47,954 nt of DNA from Dissophora ornata (taxonomy: Eukaryota > Mortierellomycota > Mortierellomycetes > Mortierellales > Mortierellaceae), in the NCBI GenBank assembly GCA_025201705.1, contig MU616735.1:1-47954 (forward strand), read 5' to 3'. The notes under the pieces are model-generated. The model was not told the origin of the DNA. It did no database searches and worked only from the letters and a program-made list of their open reading frames with translations. Of this stretch, positions 21,640-31,705 are shown in pieces (the stretch's first letter is position 1; each line of letters opens with the position of its first letter). The translations under genes and the position numbers were made by a program.

Positions 21640-23602
21640 CTAGTTGATCCACTTGAGCTCGCCTTCAGGACCCTTCGTGACCTTGCGCGACAACACCTCC
21701 AGGACCTTCTCCCGGACGCCGATCTTTCCTCCGCTCTTCTTCACACAGACATCGGCAACTTCATCGGCCGTCAGCTGCAATGGTCCACTACCCTGTGCCT
21801 CGCCCGTCACAATCATGCGGATATCGTTCTCAGAGGGAAGACCATATCTCCTGTAAGGGTATTCTCTCCAAGAGACAGTGTTCGACAGAGACAGAGGCTT
21901 GGGTGCCTGGTTTCTAAAGTAGACACCCAACATCTGCTCGCGATCTACATCCTCGATCGTCGCAGGCTTCCACTGAGGGTTCAAGGATTTCTCGATCAAC
22001 AGGGCCTTAACACCCTCTGCGAAATCGTGTCCGTGCAAAAACTGACGAGCGAGCTGATGCTCCATCCTGAAGCAGTCTGCAATGCCCAAGTTGCCACCCT
22101 CGCGGATCTGCTGAAGTGTGACCTTGAGGGAGGTGGGGGACATGCTGCGAAGGGTCTTCAGCGTATCATTCGCAAAAGGTGTATCCTCCTTCTCCAAGGC
22201 CGCAACGATCTCCTCGATAGTGTCGTAACGGAAGCAGCGGTCGATGGCTTCGCGGTGATCGGAGAGGGCGTACTTGTGGTCGTGCAGAGGTTCACTGACA
22301 AAGTCCTCAATAGCCATGTTGATCACGTCGTGGTTGTCGGTCTCCAGCTCGCTCAGACGATCTTCCAACGAGGCCAAGCGCTCCGAGGGAACGTAGTGAG
22401 TGGCAATTCCAGCAAAGCTATATTCCAAGATAATGCAAACATAGATCCAGGTCAATAACGGTGCCCCTAGCCAAAACCCCATTGTGCCCTGACCTGGGTA
22501 AAATCCACAAGTCCGTGTCACACGCTTACACAGTGTCGATGCCTTTCAGGCGGGAGCCAACAAGACCGAGGTAAGTTCCAGTCTCGCCATCCAAGCGAGG
22601 CAAGAAGAATGACCCTCCAACGTCCGGGAACAGACCAATGTTGGTCTCGGGCATAGCGAACAAAGTCTTCTCCGTCGCAATCCTGAATGGCGCATGAACG
22701 GAAAGACCAACTCCACCACCCACTAAGAAGACAGTCAAGTGATAGTGTCATTAGATTATCACGCGCTATTTCCATGTCTTTCTTGCTGTGATGAGATTGA
22801 TAAAAGGTGATGGCTTACTGGTGATTCCGTTGAGAATGGCAACGAAGGGCGTCTTCAAGGTGGCGATCATGTGGTTCAACTTGTATTCCTCCGAGAAGAA
22901 TTCCAACGCATCGCTTTGCTTTCCGGCTTCGGCCAACTCCACAACCTGGCGAACGTCCCCTCCAGCGCAGAAAGCCTTCTCTCCTGACCCCTTAATGACA
23001 ATGACTTTGCACAGATCCGAAGCATCCCATGCCTAGATGAATGATGTCAGTAAAGTGTGGAGCGTTTAGCATGGCCTAGTCATGTCAAGATACGCGGATG
23101 TTTCTTCTAGTTGTACATATTAAATCGCGGTTCCTGACCTGGAGCTGAGGGGTCATGTTGCGAACCATGCTCAAGTTCAGAGCGTTGAGGGCCTTTGGGC
23201 GGTTGAGAACAAAGGTGCGGCTGGAAAGGTGCTTGCGATGCAAAACATCGGCCTAATGGTAGCAATGCAGTTATCGTAAGTGTTTCATCGAGATCCGCGT
23301 CATATCTCTGAACATATATCTGTGGATGACCCATACCTCGGCAGCATCGCTCTTCGCAGCGGTTGTGGACATCTAATATATCGGTGATGTAAAGGAGATA
23401 GGTGGAGACATGTGTGAATGCCTGTAGGAAGGAGTAGGATGTGCTTTGCGCGTTTGCTATGTCACCCGGTCAGGAACGGAGTTGTTTGCCATACGTTGAC
23501 CCTTGCTCCGAGCCAGTTGTTGACCATGCGAATGCGGTGTTGGGCGACGATCGATGGCGACCTCTTTGAGGCGTTAGTGATGCGGATTGACTGGCGCAGC
23601 AT
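21640..23602 (-). CDS. 3-hydroxyisobutyryl-CoA hydrolase, mitochondrial (valine catabolism)
   Basis: Six exons: 23602-23495, 23372-23337, 23252-23139, 23032-22819, 22722-22530 and 22417-21640, 480 aa. The first exon ([15 protein letters not shown]...) is a basic, Ser-rich mitochondrial presequence that joins in frame to the second. The second also begins with ATG, so a shorter form lacking the presequence is possible. The body is an enoyl-CoA hydratase/isomerase fold of the HIBCH class: [21 protein letters not shown], and [21 protein letters not shown] with the conserved Glu and Asp of HIBCH enzymes, then [13 protein letters not shown] and [12 protein letters not shown]. It hydrolyses 3-hydroxyisobutyryl-CoA, a valine breakdown step. 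Its location between ILV6 and ILV5 puts a catabolic gene inside a biosynthetic cluster. A CRE palindrome lies about 123 nt upstream. Confidence 0.93.
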
Positions 23603-23724
23603 TGTCGGGGTGGGGTATGGTGTTCGTTGGGTTGAAAGAAAAACAACTGACGGCTGGAATGTGCGAATGCCCGATTGTGGGAATAAAAAAAATAAAAGCG
23701 GAAACCGCCGCCCACCCGCCCTAA

Positions 23725-23732
23725 TGACGTCA
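23725..23732. promoter_or_regulatory. CRE palindrome TGACGTCA upstream of the HIBCH gene
   Basis: A perfect ATF/CREB-type 8-mer, 123 nt upstream of the HIBCH start codon on the minus strand. A match of this length can occur by chance, but its position fits a bZIP-regulated promoter. Confidence 0.4.
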
Positions 23733-24800
23733 CCGTCATTATTTCCAAGCAAGCACACCACGCGCTATTCGTGATAGTAATGAACTCGCAGTTCTTGGCC
23801 TGGAGTTCTATTGGAGCAAGGTCCAACGATCCGTAAGGATCAAAAGCGACATCGTTGTGGACGCTTGGGTGCCACAAGCCAATTAGAACGAGTAGAAAAA
23901 CAGCGTGGTAAGGGAGGGTCAAAAACCGTTACTGTTGCCAAAGAGATCACGGAAAGACCGAAGGAGGCGAGGATACGCTTGCAGCCAGGGTGCAAAATTC
24001 GTTTGTTTGCCAGCGCAGCACACTTTCCGCCTCGCCTGGACCTATGAAGTACACTTTTTGTTGTTGTTGTTGCGCTACAGCCTGTCACCCTTGCCTCCAG
24101 CCTCGATTTGAACGGCGCGATGGAGTTCCCAGCAGGGCATGAATTCCTCGGGAAGGAAGAAACCGTTTGTTTGTTTCTCGGCGAAAAAGGGCGCCTTCCT
24201 TCGCCCTCGCCCCTTCTCCTCTGTCTTCGCCTTGGCTTGCGTCCTTTTATCTGTCGATGTGGTTTCGTTTCACGACGCCGTCCACCTCATGATATCGGCT
24301 TTTGTTGTTGTTACAACTTACAAGTAATACTGGGAATGCAAACAGCCATGTATTGCACTATGCCGTCTTGTTTATCTTTTAAGATGAAAAGTGAAGTCAT
24401 AACAATGCACGAGCCTTTGGCAGAGTGTAGTTACAAATCTTAATAGGAAACAGGTATCCTTGCCTTCTCCATTGGGACAGTACACATGTACACAACAATG
24501 CAGATCAATAAGTAAAGGAAGAGGTTCATGTATTAGGGTTCCTGGCCCGGCCAGCTTTGAACAAAGAATGGATACATGGGCTTAACCAACATACTTTTAA
24601 AATGAAACATCTCCGAATGGCTTTGTTCGCAAAGAGTTAAACAGATAAAAAGGCTACGATGAAAGTCTTCTCAATCAACTTCACTTTTCTTTCCTTTCAT
24701 ATCTTGCTTGCGCCTATTCACTGTTCCTTCCTCCTTCCTGTTTCCTTCTCCCTCTTGTTTCTTCTTCATCCTGCTCTGTCCTCCTCCCTGTTTTGCGGTG
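23733..24800. other. Intergenic region
   Basis: It begins with HIBCH promoter sequence. About 24680-24790 is a CT-rich leader of the following plus-strand ORF. Short ORFs overlap on both strands, and I see no convincing gene. Confidence 0.55.
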
Positions 24801-24807
24801 TATATAA
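24801..24807 (+). promoter_or_regulatory. TATA box of the orphan ORF
   Basis: TATATAA lies 101 nt upstream of the ORF's first ATG, after a long CT-rich stretch. The arrangement suggests a genuine promoter for the otherwise unrecognised ORF. Confidence 0.5.
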
Positions 24808-24907
24808 CTGACTAGGTAGGTCTTCTTTCGACACAAATTACCAAGTCTGTGTCTGTTCTTGCATGTCACTGTAAGATATCCTGTCGAGCTGACCAGCGCC
24901 AGTGACT

Positions 24908-25414
24908 ATGGATTGTCATATATTAGTGACCTGCACAATGTCTATTGGCTATGCGATTACTGGTGCGAAGGTGCTGGACTATGGCTTCCAAAAACTGACG
25001 AACCACATGAATGGCACGCTCGGCAACATGCTTATGCAATATCAGACGTCATTGACCTCAGCCCAGTGTGAAAAGAGGGAGATCTCTTATAACAGCAGCA
25101 AATGGAGGATTATAGTAAGATGCGGAAGGCAAATCGCATATGAAGACGCGAGGACTCTTCTGGCGATGTTGGTATCTGAAGTAGAGCCATATCTCGATGT
25201 GAAAAGCATCCATTTTGAGAAAACGTCCATCACAACGATGTTTGAGAATGCCAGACAGAAGATCGCAGCCGTCCACCTTAATGAGCCGGAGTCCTCGATG
25301 GAGCTTTGGGAGTGTAGCCGATCATCGCCTAATTTTATGAAGGGATGTGTCGACCCTGATTACGGATTTAAAAAGACAGAGTGGTCCGAATGGAAGACGG
25401 TTGTTGGACTTTGA
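24908..25414 (+). CDS. Hypothetical protein, 168 aa, no recognised family
   Basis: Single open frame from ATG 24908 to TGA, 168 aa. The N-terminus (MDCHILVTCTMSIGYAI) is mildly hydrophobic but not a clear signal peptide. The middle (KWRIIVRCGRQIAYEDARTLLAMLV) alternates strand- and helix-like stretches. The C-terminus is Trp- and Cys-containing (ELWECSRSS, KTEWSEW). Six cysteines are spread through it. A TATA box and CT-rich leader upstream support transcription. Base use is more AT-rich than in its ILV and LEU neighbours, consistent with low expression or a young gene. It could be a lineage-specific gene inserted in the BCAA cluster. No function can be assigned. Confidence 0.5.
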   Translation: MDCHILVTCTMSIGYAITGAKVLDYGFQKLTNHMNGTLGNMLMQYQTSLTSAQCEKREISYNSSKWRIIVRCGRQIAYEDARTLLAMLVSEVEPYLDVKSIHFEKTSITTMFENARQKIAAVHLNEPESSMELWECSRSSPNFMKGCVDPDYGFKKTEWSEWKTVVGL

Positions 25415-25836
25415 GTGTGTGCGCGCAGGGAGTGTCACATTCCATAAATTGTCCGAGACAAGAATTTTATGTCTGATCTGCAACTTGATCTGCAACTGTC
25501 CTTTCTGAACCCACTGGCTTATCCATGCGCGCTACGTCAAAGTTTGTTTTTCGAAAATCAGAGATTTGACAATGTACCAAATGAAAACCGACTTTAAATT
25601 TCTATTCAGAGGCCTTGTCAGGTCTGGAGTCAGAAAATTCATTAGTCACAAAAATTCTCTGCAAGACACATTAGTTGAGGATCATGTCGATCTGTTTATT
25701 TTGACGATTGGTGTATATGAGAGTGAAGGTTTTGTATGGTACACGCGCCTTCTCAGCGCAACAATAAAATATGAAAAAAGAAGGGCAGTCTAAGGTGAAG
25801 GAATTGTAGATCGAAACCAGACACACAGCAGGGTGT
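25415..25836. other. Intergenic region with a 74-codon ORF
   Basis: An ORF from ATG 25572 to 25793 on the plus strand has no recognisable domain and AT-rich composition. It may be the decayed tail or a second small gene of the orphan locus, or chance. The ILV5 3' end follows. Confidence 0.35.
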
Positions 25837-27149
25837 TTACTGGTTCTCGGGTCTCAACTTGCGCACAGACTTGCCGGTGCGCCACATCTCGTGGTTGGCG
25901 ATCTCGGCCAACTCAGCCTCAAGCTCAGCACGGTAGTTGGGAGCAGAGTTCTTGGTCAACGACCTCCTGGTCTCAGTTCCGTTGGCAACAGACTCGTACA
26001 ACTCCTCAAAGACAGGCTTGGAGGCATCATGGAACTTCTTCCACCAGTCGAGAGCACCACGCTGAGCAGTCGTCGAGCAGTTGGCGTACATCCAGTCCAT
26101 ACCATTGGCACCGATCAAGGGGTAGAGCGACTGGGTGGCCTCCTCAACGGTCTCGTTGAAGGCCTCAGAGGGAGAGTGGCCGCGGGCACGGAGAACATCG
26201 TACTGAGCAACAAAGAGACCCTGGATGGCGCCCATCAACACTCCACGCTCACCATAGAGATCAGAGTAGACCTCCTTCTTGAAGGTGGTCTCGTAAAGGT
26301 AACCAGTGCCGACACCGACACCGAGAGCAACGGCGCGCTCCTGGGCCTTGCCAGAAACATCCTGGTAGACAGCAACGGATCCGTTGATACCGCGTCCCTC
26401 AAGGAAGAGGTTGCGGACGGTAGTGCCGGAACCCTTGGGGGCGACGAGAATGACATCAATGTCCTTGGGAGGGACGACGCCAGTATCCTCAGAGTAGATG
26501 ACGGAGAATCCGTGGGAGAAGTAGAGAGTCTTGCCCTTGGTGAGGTAGGGCTTGATCTCGTTCCAGAGCTTGGACTGGGCAGCGTCGGAAAGCAAGTTCA
26601 TGATGATGGTACCACGGTCGCAAGCCTCGTTGATCTCGAACAGGTCCTTTCCGGGAACCCAGCCCTCAGAGACGGCCTTGTCCCAGGAAGCGCCCTTGCG
26701 GGATCCAATAATGACATTGAGCTTGTTGTCACGGAGGTTGAGTGCCTGACCACGGCCCATGGGACCGTATCCGAGGACGGTAAGGGTGTCGTCCTTGAAG
26801 GTCTCCTGGAGCTTGGCGGGAGGGTAATCGCTGCGCTCATAGACAACCTCCTTCGTGCCAGCGAAGTCCATCGTCTTGACGCCACGGGTCTGAGTGAAGG
26901 CGACCTGTATTGATTTCATCCATGTGGAGATCAAGAAAGTCAGTTTTCTGGATGCTTTTTGGGATGTAGCTCCAAACAGCGAGAGTAGCAAGCAAGCGAG
27001 GCTATTGCAGAGTTATTCATTACCTTGCAGGCGGCAGCGCGGGGGACGTGGGTGACGGCAGCAGAGCGTGCCATGACGGAGAAGGCGCGGGCAGAGGGGG
27101 CAGCGACGCGAGTCAGCTGGCGGAAAGCGGAGCGGGCAACGAAGCTCAT
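25837..27149 (-). CDS. ILV5: Ketol-acid reductoisomerase, mitochondrial
   Basis: Two exons, 27149-27024 and 26904-25837, encode 397 aa (yeast Ilv5 has 395). Residues 1 to about 45 (MSFVARSAFRQLTRVAAPSA...) are a typical Arg/Ala/Ser presequence. The NADPH-binding Rossmann domain follows (VLGYGPMGRGQALNLRD, NVIIGSRKGASW, TLYFSHGFSVIYS, DVILVAPKGSG). Then comes the knotted all-helical domain with metal-binding residues (SDLYGERGVLMGAIQG, NETVEEATQSLYPLIG, GMDWMYANCSTTAQRGALDW), ending KLRPENQ exactly as in yeast. It converts acetohydroxy acids to dihydroxy acids in isoleucine and valine synthesis. The dinucleotide loop reads GYGPMGRG where GYGSQGYG is usual in yeast. It is divergent from ILV2 across a 1.3-kb promoter region. 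Confidence 0.97.
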
Positions 27150-27310
27150 GATGTGTATGTTTGTTTGTGTGAGTGTTGTTGACGTTGAAATAAGGATGGA
27201 GGCTTTTAGTGAAAGCAGAGAGTGGAGAGGAGATCAGGGGGGAAAGCCAACAGGCACTTTGTCTAGGTGGGTATGAGGATGAAGAGAAGAAGAAAAAGAT
27301 GAAGGGGAGA

Positions 27311-27336
27311 GGATCGGGATGGGTTTATATACCCTG
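27311..27336 (-). promoter_or_regulatory. TATA block of ILV5
   Basis: On the minus strand it reads AGGGTATATAAACCCATCCC, about 180 nt upstream of the ILV5 ATG, followed by a CT-rich leader. It closely resembles the block upstream of the LEU2-LEU1 fusion. Confidence 0.65.
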
Positions 27337-27963
27337 GAGATCGGATAGAGCAACAATATTTATCGCGGTAATCTCAGACACCATGTACACTTCGCGATCA
27401 GAGCGATAAAGACGGCCATCATGGCCACGATCCACTTTCTTGTTTGTTTGCATGTTCGCTGGTGCACACTGACGGAAAATTATTATTTTAGACCTGTGTG
27501 GCAAAGTAATGAGTAACATGAGGCAGGGGACAGGTCCAATGAGTGACGGACGGGAACCTTAAATTGATTGGAATCGTTGGCTGAGCGAGCTGCGATAGCG
27601 GTCTAGATAACTTAACTTTGCCTGACTTAAGAGAAAGACTGTTTGTTCAAAAGGCAACATGGATGTGGGGCGGCATGGCCTGATAGCCTGTGCGAGGGAA
27701 AGCATGCGCCTGACATCAACCACGACATGTTGGTGGCAAACAAAGAAAAGAGAGAGCAGATCAAGAGGGCGATAAACAACAGTAGTGCACCAGTCGCCAC
27801 CAACCCGGCTTCTGTCTCTCGGTTGGAGTAGGACTCGAGAGGATAGAAAAAGCAGTCTCGAAATGGCGTTGGCCAGTGAGATCTGCGCACGATGATTGGT
27901 CGGATGAAATGAGTAATGTGAGTGCGCGTGTGGGCGGATGTGCCGATAGCGGACTGCGGGGTA

Positions 27964-27969
27964 GAGTCA
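27964..27969 (-). promoter_or_regulatory. Gcn4/CPC1-like site core (TGACTC)
   Basis: GAGTCA on the plus strand sits within the small dyad AGAGTCAACTCT, 476 nt upstream of the ILV2 ATG. General amino-acid control acts through TGASTCA in fungi. A six-base core is weak evidence alone. Confidence 0.3.
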
Positions 27970-28444
27970 ACTCTGTCACCGTTATCCTCTCTCCACACAC
28001 ACACGCATCTTTTTCATATGCAAACCGCCCTTTTTTAGCGTGGAGCCGCAACAGGCCCACAGACCTGTTGCTCATATCCGTCGTGTTGTGTCTGCCCCGG
28101 GAGCGCGGTCTTCTATCAGCCAATCCAATCCTCATTTGTGATTTGTGCTGTTCTTTTGCTTTATTCCATCAATCAATGCGTCCCGTTGCGAGTCTCTTTT
28201 TTCATTTATATCTGAACGGTTTCTCTCTTTTCCCATTCCTTTTTCGTTCTCTTTTCCACCGCTCACACTCTTTCGCTGACAAAGACTGCTTTCCTTTTGC
28301 CTTCGACATCTTCGTTGCTGGACTCATCCTTCGTCGTTCTCCCCCCCTATACCAAGAGAGCTCGCAACCATCGCCCTCGTTGAGCCTCCACCTTTCTAGT
28401 CTCCCCTTTTTCACGACACCCTTTCTCTACTCACTCTCACAACC

Positions 28445-30807
28445 ATGCAAGCACAGTCCTTTGCCCGTCTGGCCAGATCCACATACTCTGCTGTGAGCAG
28501 ACAGAGCCTCAGCAAGCCCCTCTCTCTCACTTCCGCAACAAGGATCGCCGCCACCCAAATCCGCTTCAGATCCTCTGCTGCCACCGCTGAGTCCAACTCA
28601 CAACAAAAGTAAGCAGTCGCTCAGTTTCTATTTCTCTTCCGCGAGCCTTCTAATGGAGATGTTTTTTTTTTGCTAACGATAACACCACTTTTCCCTCGAA
28701 AACAACGATTAGTGTTGCTGCTGTCAACTCTGCCGCTGCCCCTCTCCAGCCCCTGGATCACGCACAGCAATCAAAGACATCGGCACATCCCGACCATGAT
28801 CATTCGTTTGTGGGCATGTCTGGAGGACAGATCTTTCACGAGATGATGCTGAGACATAACGTCAAGCACGTCTTTGGTTATCCTGGAGGAGCGATTTTGC
28901 CCGTCTTCGATGCTATCTACAACTCGAAGCACTTTCAGTTTATCCTGCCCAGAGCTGAGCAAGGAGCAGGCCATGCCGCCGAGGGATATGCTCGTGTCAC
29001 GTAAGTGTTGAGATTCCCCCTAATCAATCTTTTCCATCTCGGTTATGGTCAAAAAGAGCAATGATTTATGGTTTTCGTTATCTCTGGGCAACGACGGGCT
29101 TGTGCTTCTCCAGCGCAGAGAAGATTGAGATCAAAGCATATTTTCCGGAGCAAAGCTTGATCCGAATCTTACGCTAACCTTCTTTTCTATTGGCGGATCT
29201 CATTTGCACTCGCACATGACAGTGGAAAGCCCGGAGTCGTCCTTGTCACCTCTGGCCCTGGCGCCACTAATGTTATCACCGCAATGCAGGATGCTCTCTC
29301 GGATGGAACGCCAATGGTCGTCTTCACAGGACAGGTCCCTGTCAGCGCCATCGGCTCGGACGCTTTCCAGGAGGCTGATGTCGTCGGAATCTCGCGTGCG
29401 TGCACAAAGTGGAACGTCATGGTCAAGGATATTGCCGATCTCCCCAGACGCATCAACGAGGCGTTCGAAATCGCCACTTCGGGTCGTCCCGGACCCGTTT
29501 TGGTTGACTTGCCCAAAGACGTCACTGCTGCTATCGTCAATAAGCCTATCCCAGCCGCACCAAGTATTCCTGCCAGACCCCCTACCAGCCAGGCCCCTTT
29601 CTTCTCGGGATTGGCTAAGGACGCCTCCCAGGTCACTTCTCCTCAGATCCTTCGTGCTGCCCAGTTGATCAATGCCGCTAAGCGTCCGTTGATCTATGCC
29701 GGCCAGGGTATCTTGGCCCACCCCGATGGTCCCGCTCGCCTCAAGGAGCTCTCCCATAACGGAAACATCCCTGTCACGACCACTCTTCAGGGTCTTGGTT
29801 CCTTTGATGAATTGGATCACCGCTCGCTCCACATGGTCGGTATGCACGGTTCCGCTTATGCCAACCTTGCCATGCAGAAGGCTGATGTGATCATTGCCTT
29901 GGGTGCCCGTTTCGATGACCGTGTCACCGCCAATGTTCCCCGCTTTGCTCCCGAGGCCCGCAAGGCCGCTGCCGAGAAGCGTGGTGGTATCATTCACTTC
30001 GAGATCTCACCCAAGAATATCAACAAGGTCGTCCAGGCCACTGAGGCTATTGAAGGTGATGTGACCGAGAACTTGACCAAGCTGTTGCCCTTGATCGAGA
30101 CATCCGAGCGCAAGGAGTGGTTCTCAAAGCTTGACAACTGGAAGACCAACTTCCCTTTCCACCACAATCAGGACCCCAACGGCATCTTGTTGCCCCAGAC
30201 TGTCATTCAGGAGCTCGACAAGCAGACGGCACACATGAAGGAGAAGGTCATCATCTCGACCGGTGTTGGACAGCATCAAATGTGGGCCGCCCAGTACTTC
30301 CGCTGGCGCCATCCTCGCACCCTGGTCACTTCGGGTGGTTTGGGAACTATGGGATTCGGTCTTCCAGCAGCCATTGGAGCCAAGGTCGGCAAGCCTGATC
30401 ACATTGTTGTCGATATTGATGGTGATGCCAGTTTCTGCATGACCGGCATGGAGTTGGCGACCGCTGCTCAGTACAACATCGGTGTCAAGGTCTTGATTCT
30501 CAACAACGACTTCCAGGGTATGGTAAAGCAGTGGCAAGATCTCTTCTATGAGGAGCGCTACTCTGGAACGCAAATGTTCAACCCAGACTTCGTCAAGTTG
30601 GCGGAGGCGATGAACATCAAGGGACTCCGCGCAACATCGATGCAGGACCTTCCTGGCGCCATGGCTGAGTTCTTGGCTCATCCTGGCCCCGTTGTTTTGG
30701 AGGCCAAGGTCTGCAAGCGCGAGCACGTGTTCCCCATGGCACCAGCTGCTAACGCATTGCACGAGTTTATTGTCCATCCCGACCAAGCAAACCGAAGCCG
30801 CGATTAA
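28445..30807 (+). CDS. ILV2: Acetolactate (acetohydroxyacid) synthase catalytic subunit, mitochondrial
   Basis: Three exons: 28445-28608, 28713-29000 and 29223-30807, 678 aa (yeast Ilv2 has 687). The first about 50 residues form a mitochondrial presequence (MQAQSFARLARSTYSAVSRQ...). Thiamine-diphosphate enzyme landmarks follow: VFGYPGGAILP, then PRAEQGAGHAAEGYAR with catalytic Glu137, and GKPGVVLVTSGPGATN. The FAD-domain segment ALGARFDDRVTA is next. The ThDP/Mg motif starts GDA at residue 551 and ends Asn578-Asn579. The sites mutated in sulfonylurea-resistant enzymes keep the sensitive residues (Pro190 in GQVP, Trp588 in KQWQD). It makes acetolactate and acetohydroxybutyrate, the first common step to valine, leucine and isoleucine, with Ilv6 encoded about 7.5 kb away. 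Confidence 0.98.
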
Positions 30808-31705
30808 TTGCGTTGTGTAATGATGTACTCTTGCATGTTCCCATCTTGTGATCCTTTCCCTCTCTACTTGTATTATACCACCTCCACTCCTATTGCATAG
30901 TCTACCAAAATAAATTGAAAAAAATCAAAATACCGAGGACGGCACTTTCTCTTTGTACCTTAATGAAAACTCGTTAGAGTGTTGTTACTTTTGATAGCGT
31001 ATCGTTCACACCATCACTCCCAATCGCTGCTGGACAGAACGGAAGCGACGGTTTGTGACAGCAACATTAGCAGCAGCAACATTAACAGTTGTTGAAGGAA
31101 GGCAGTTTTGAGTGCCACCAAGATGAAGAGAAAGTCTGTGCTTTGTTTCGATGCCATTGTTGGTGTGTAATACGCGGCAAGTGAAACAAATAAATGTGGC
31201 AGTGCAGATGTAGGAAGGTGATGCGTAATCGGCAATGCATGTTCAAAGAGGACATGTGCGCTATGATCGCTATGATCATTTTTTTTTGTTTTGCTGTGTT
31301 GCTCAACTGGAACGCAGATCTAAAGAAAAACTGGGGCGGTTGGGATAGTTTTTTTTAGGCATGCATGGATGTAGAGCAGAGAACACTGTAGAGATTGAAG
31401 ATGGCTGGGGGTCCCTGGCACCAATCAGAACGCATGTTCTGGATACAACGATGGGCAAGGGGTTTTTTTTCTTGCAAGTGAATCTGAACACATGAAGATT
31501 GGAGCGGTCAATGCGTGTGCGACCAAGATGGGCATCGACACAAGTATTGTTTTAAGTGGAAAGAGGCGAAACCGAGATTGAACAATCTCTTTCATTCTCA
31601 ATCCTCCCCCTTATTTTTTTTTTTTTCATTCCAGTTCACATTCGTCGCCATCAATCTCGACTTTCTCAGGAACACGGAAGCTGCGAGCTTGGACGAAGAA
31701 AAAAA
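30808..31705. other. Intergenic region
   Basis: The ILV2 3' flank comes first, including AAATAAATTG near 30909. After that are small direct repeats (AGCAGCAACATTA at about 31068-31085) and a T-rich tract at about 31614-31626 just before the next start codon. No gene seen. Confidence 0.55.

Larger units (their letters stand above)
27150..28444. other. Shared divergent ILV5-ILV2 promoter region
   Basis: About 1.3 kb separates the two start codons. The ILV5 side has a TATA block (27311-27336). The ILV2 side is strongly CT-rich from about 28150 to 28440. A Gcn4-like TGACTC core (27964-27969 on the opposite strand) lies between them. Antiparallel ORFs here have no domain matches I recognise. Confidence 0.65.

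Noticed and set aside
25891..26913. A 340-codon open frame antisense to ILV5
   Set aside because: Shadow of a highly codon-biased conserved gene; no signal, start context or domain of its own.
29200..29997. A 265-codon open frame antisense to ILV2
   Set aside because: Same codon-bias shadow; the sense strand is unmistakably acetolactate synthase.
15672..30807. Recent horizontal transfer of a bacterial ilv-leu operon
   Set aside because: The genes are on both strands, contain spliceosomal introns and mitochondrial presequences, and ILV2, ILV5, ILV6 and the dehydrogenase half look typically fungal. Only the isomerase half leaves room for an unusual origin.
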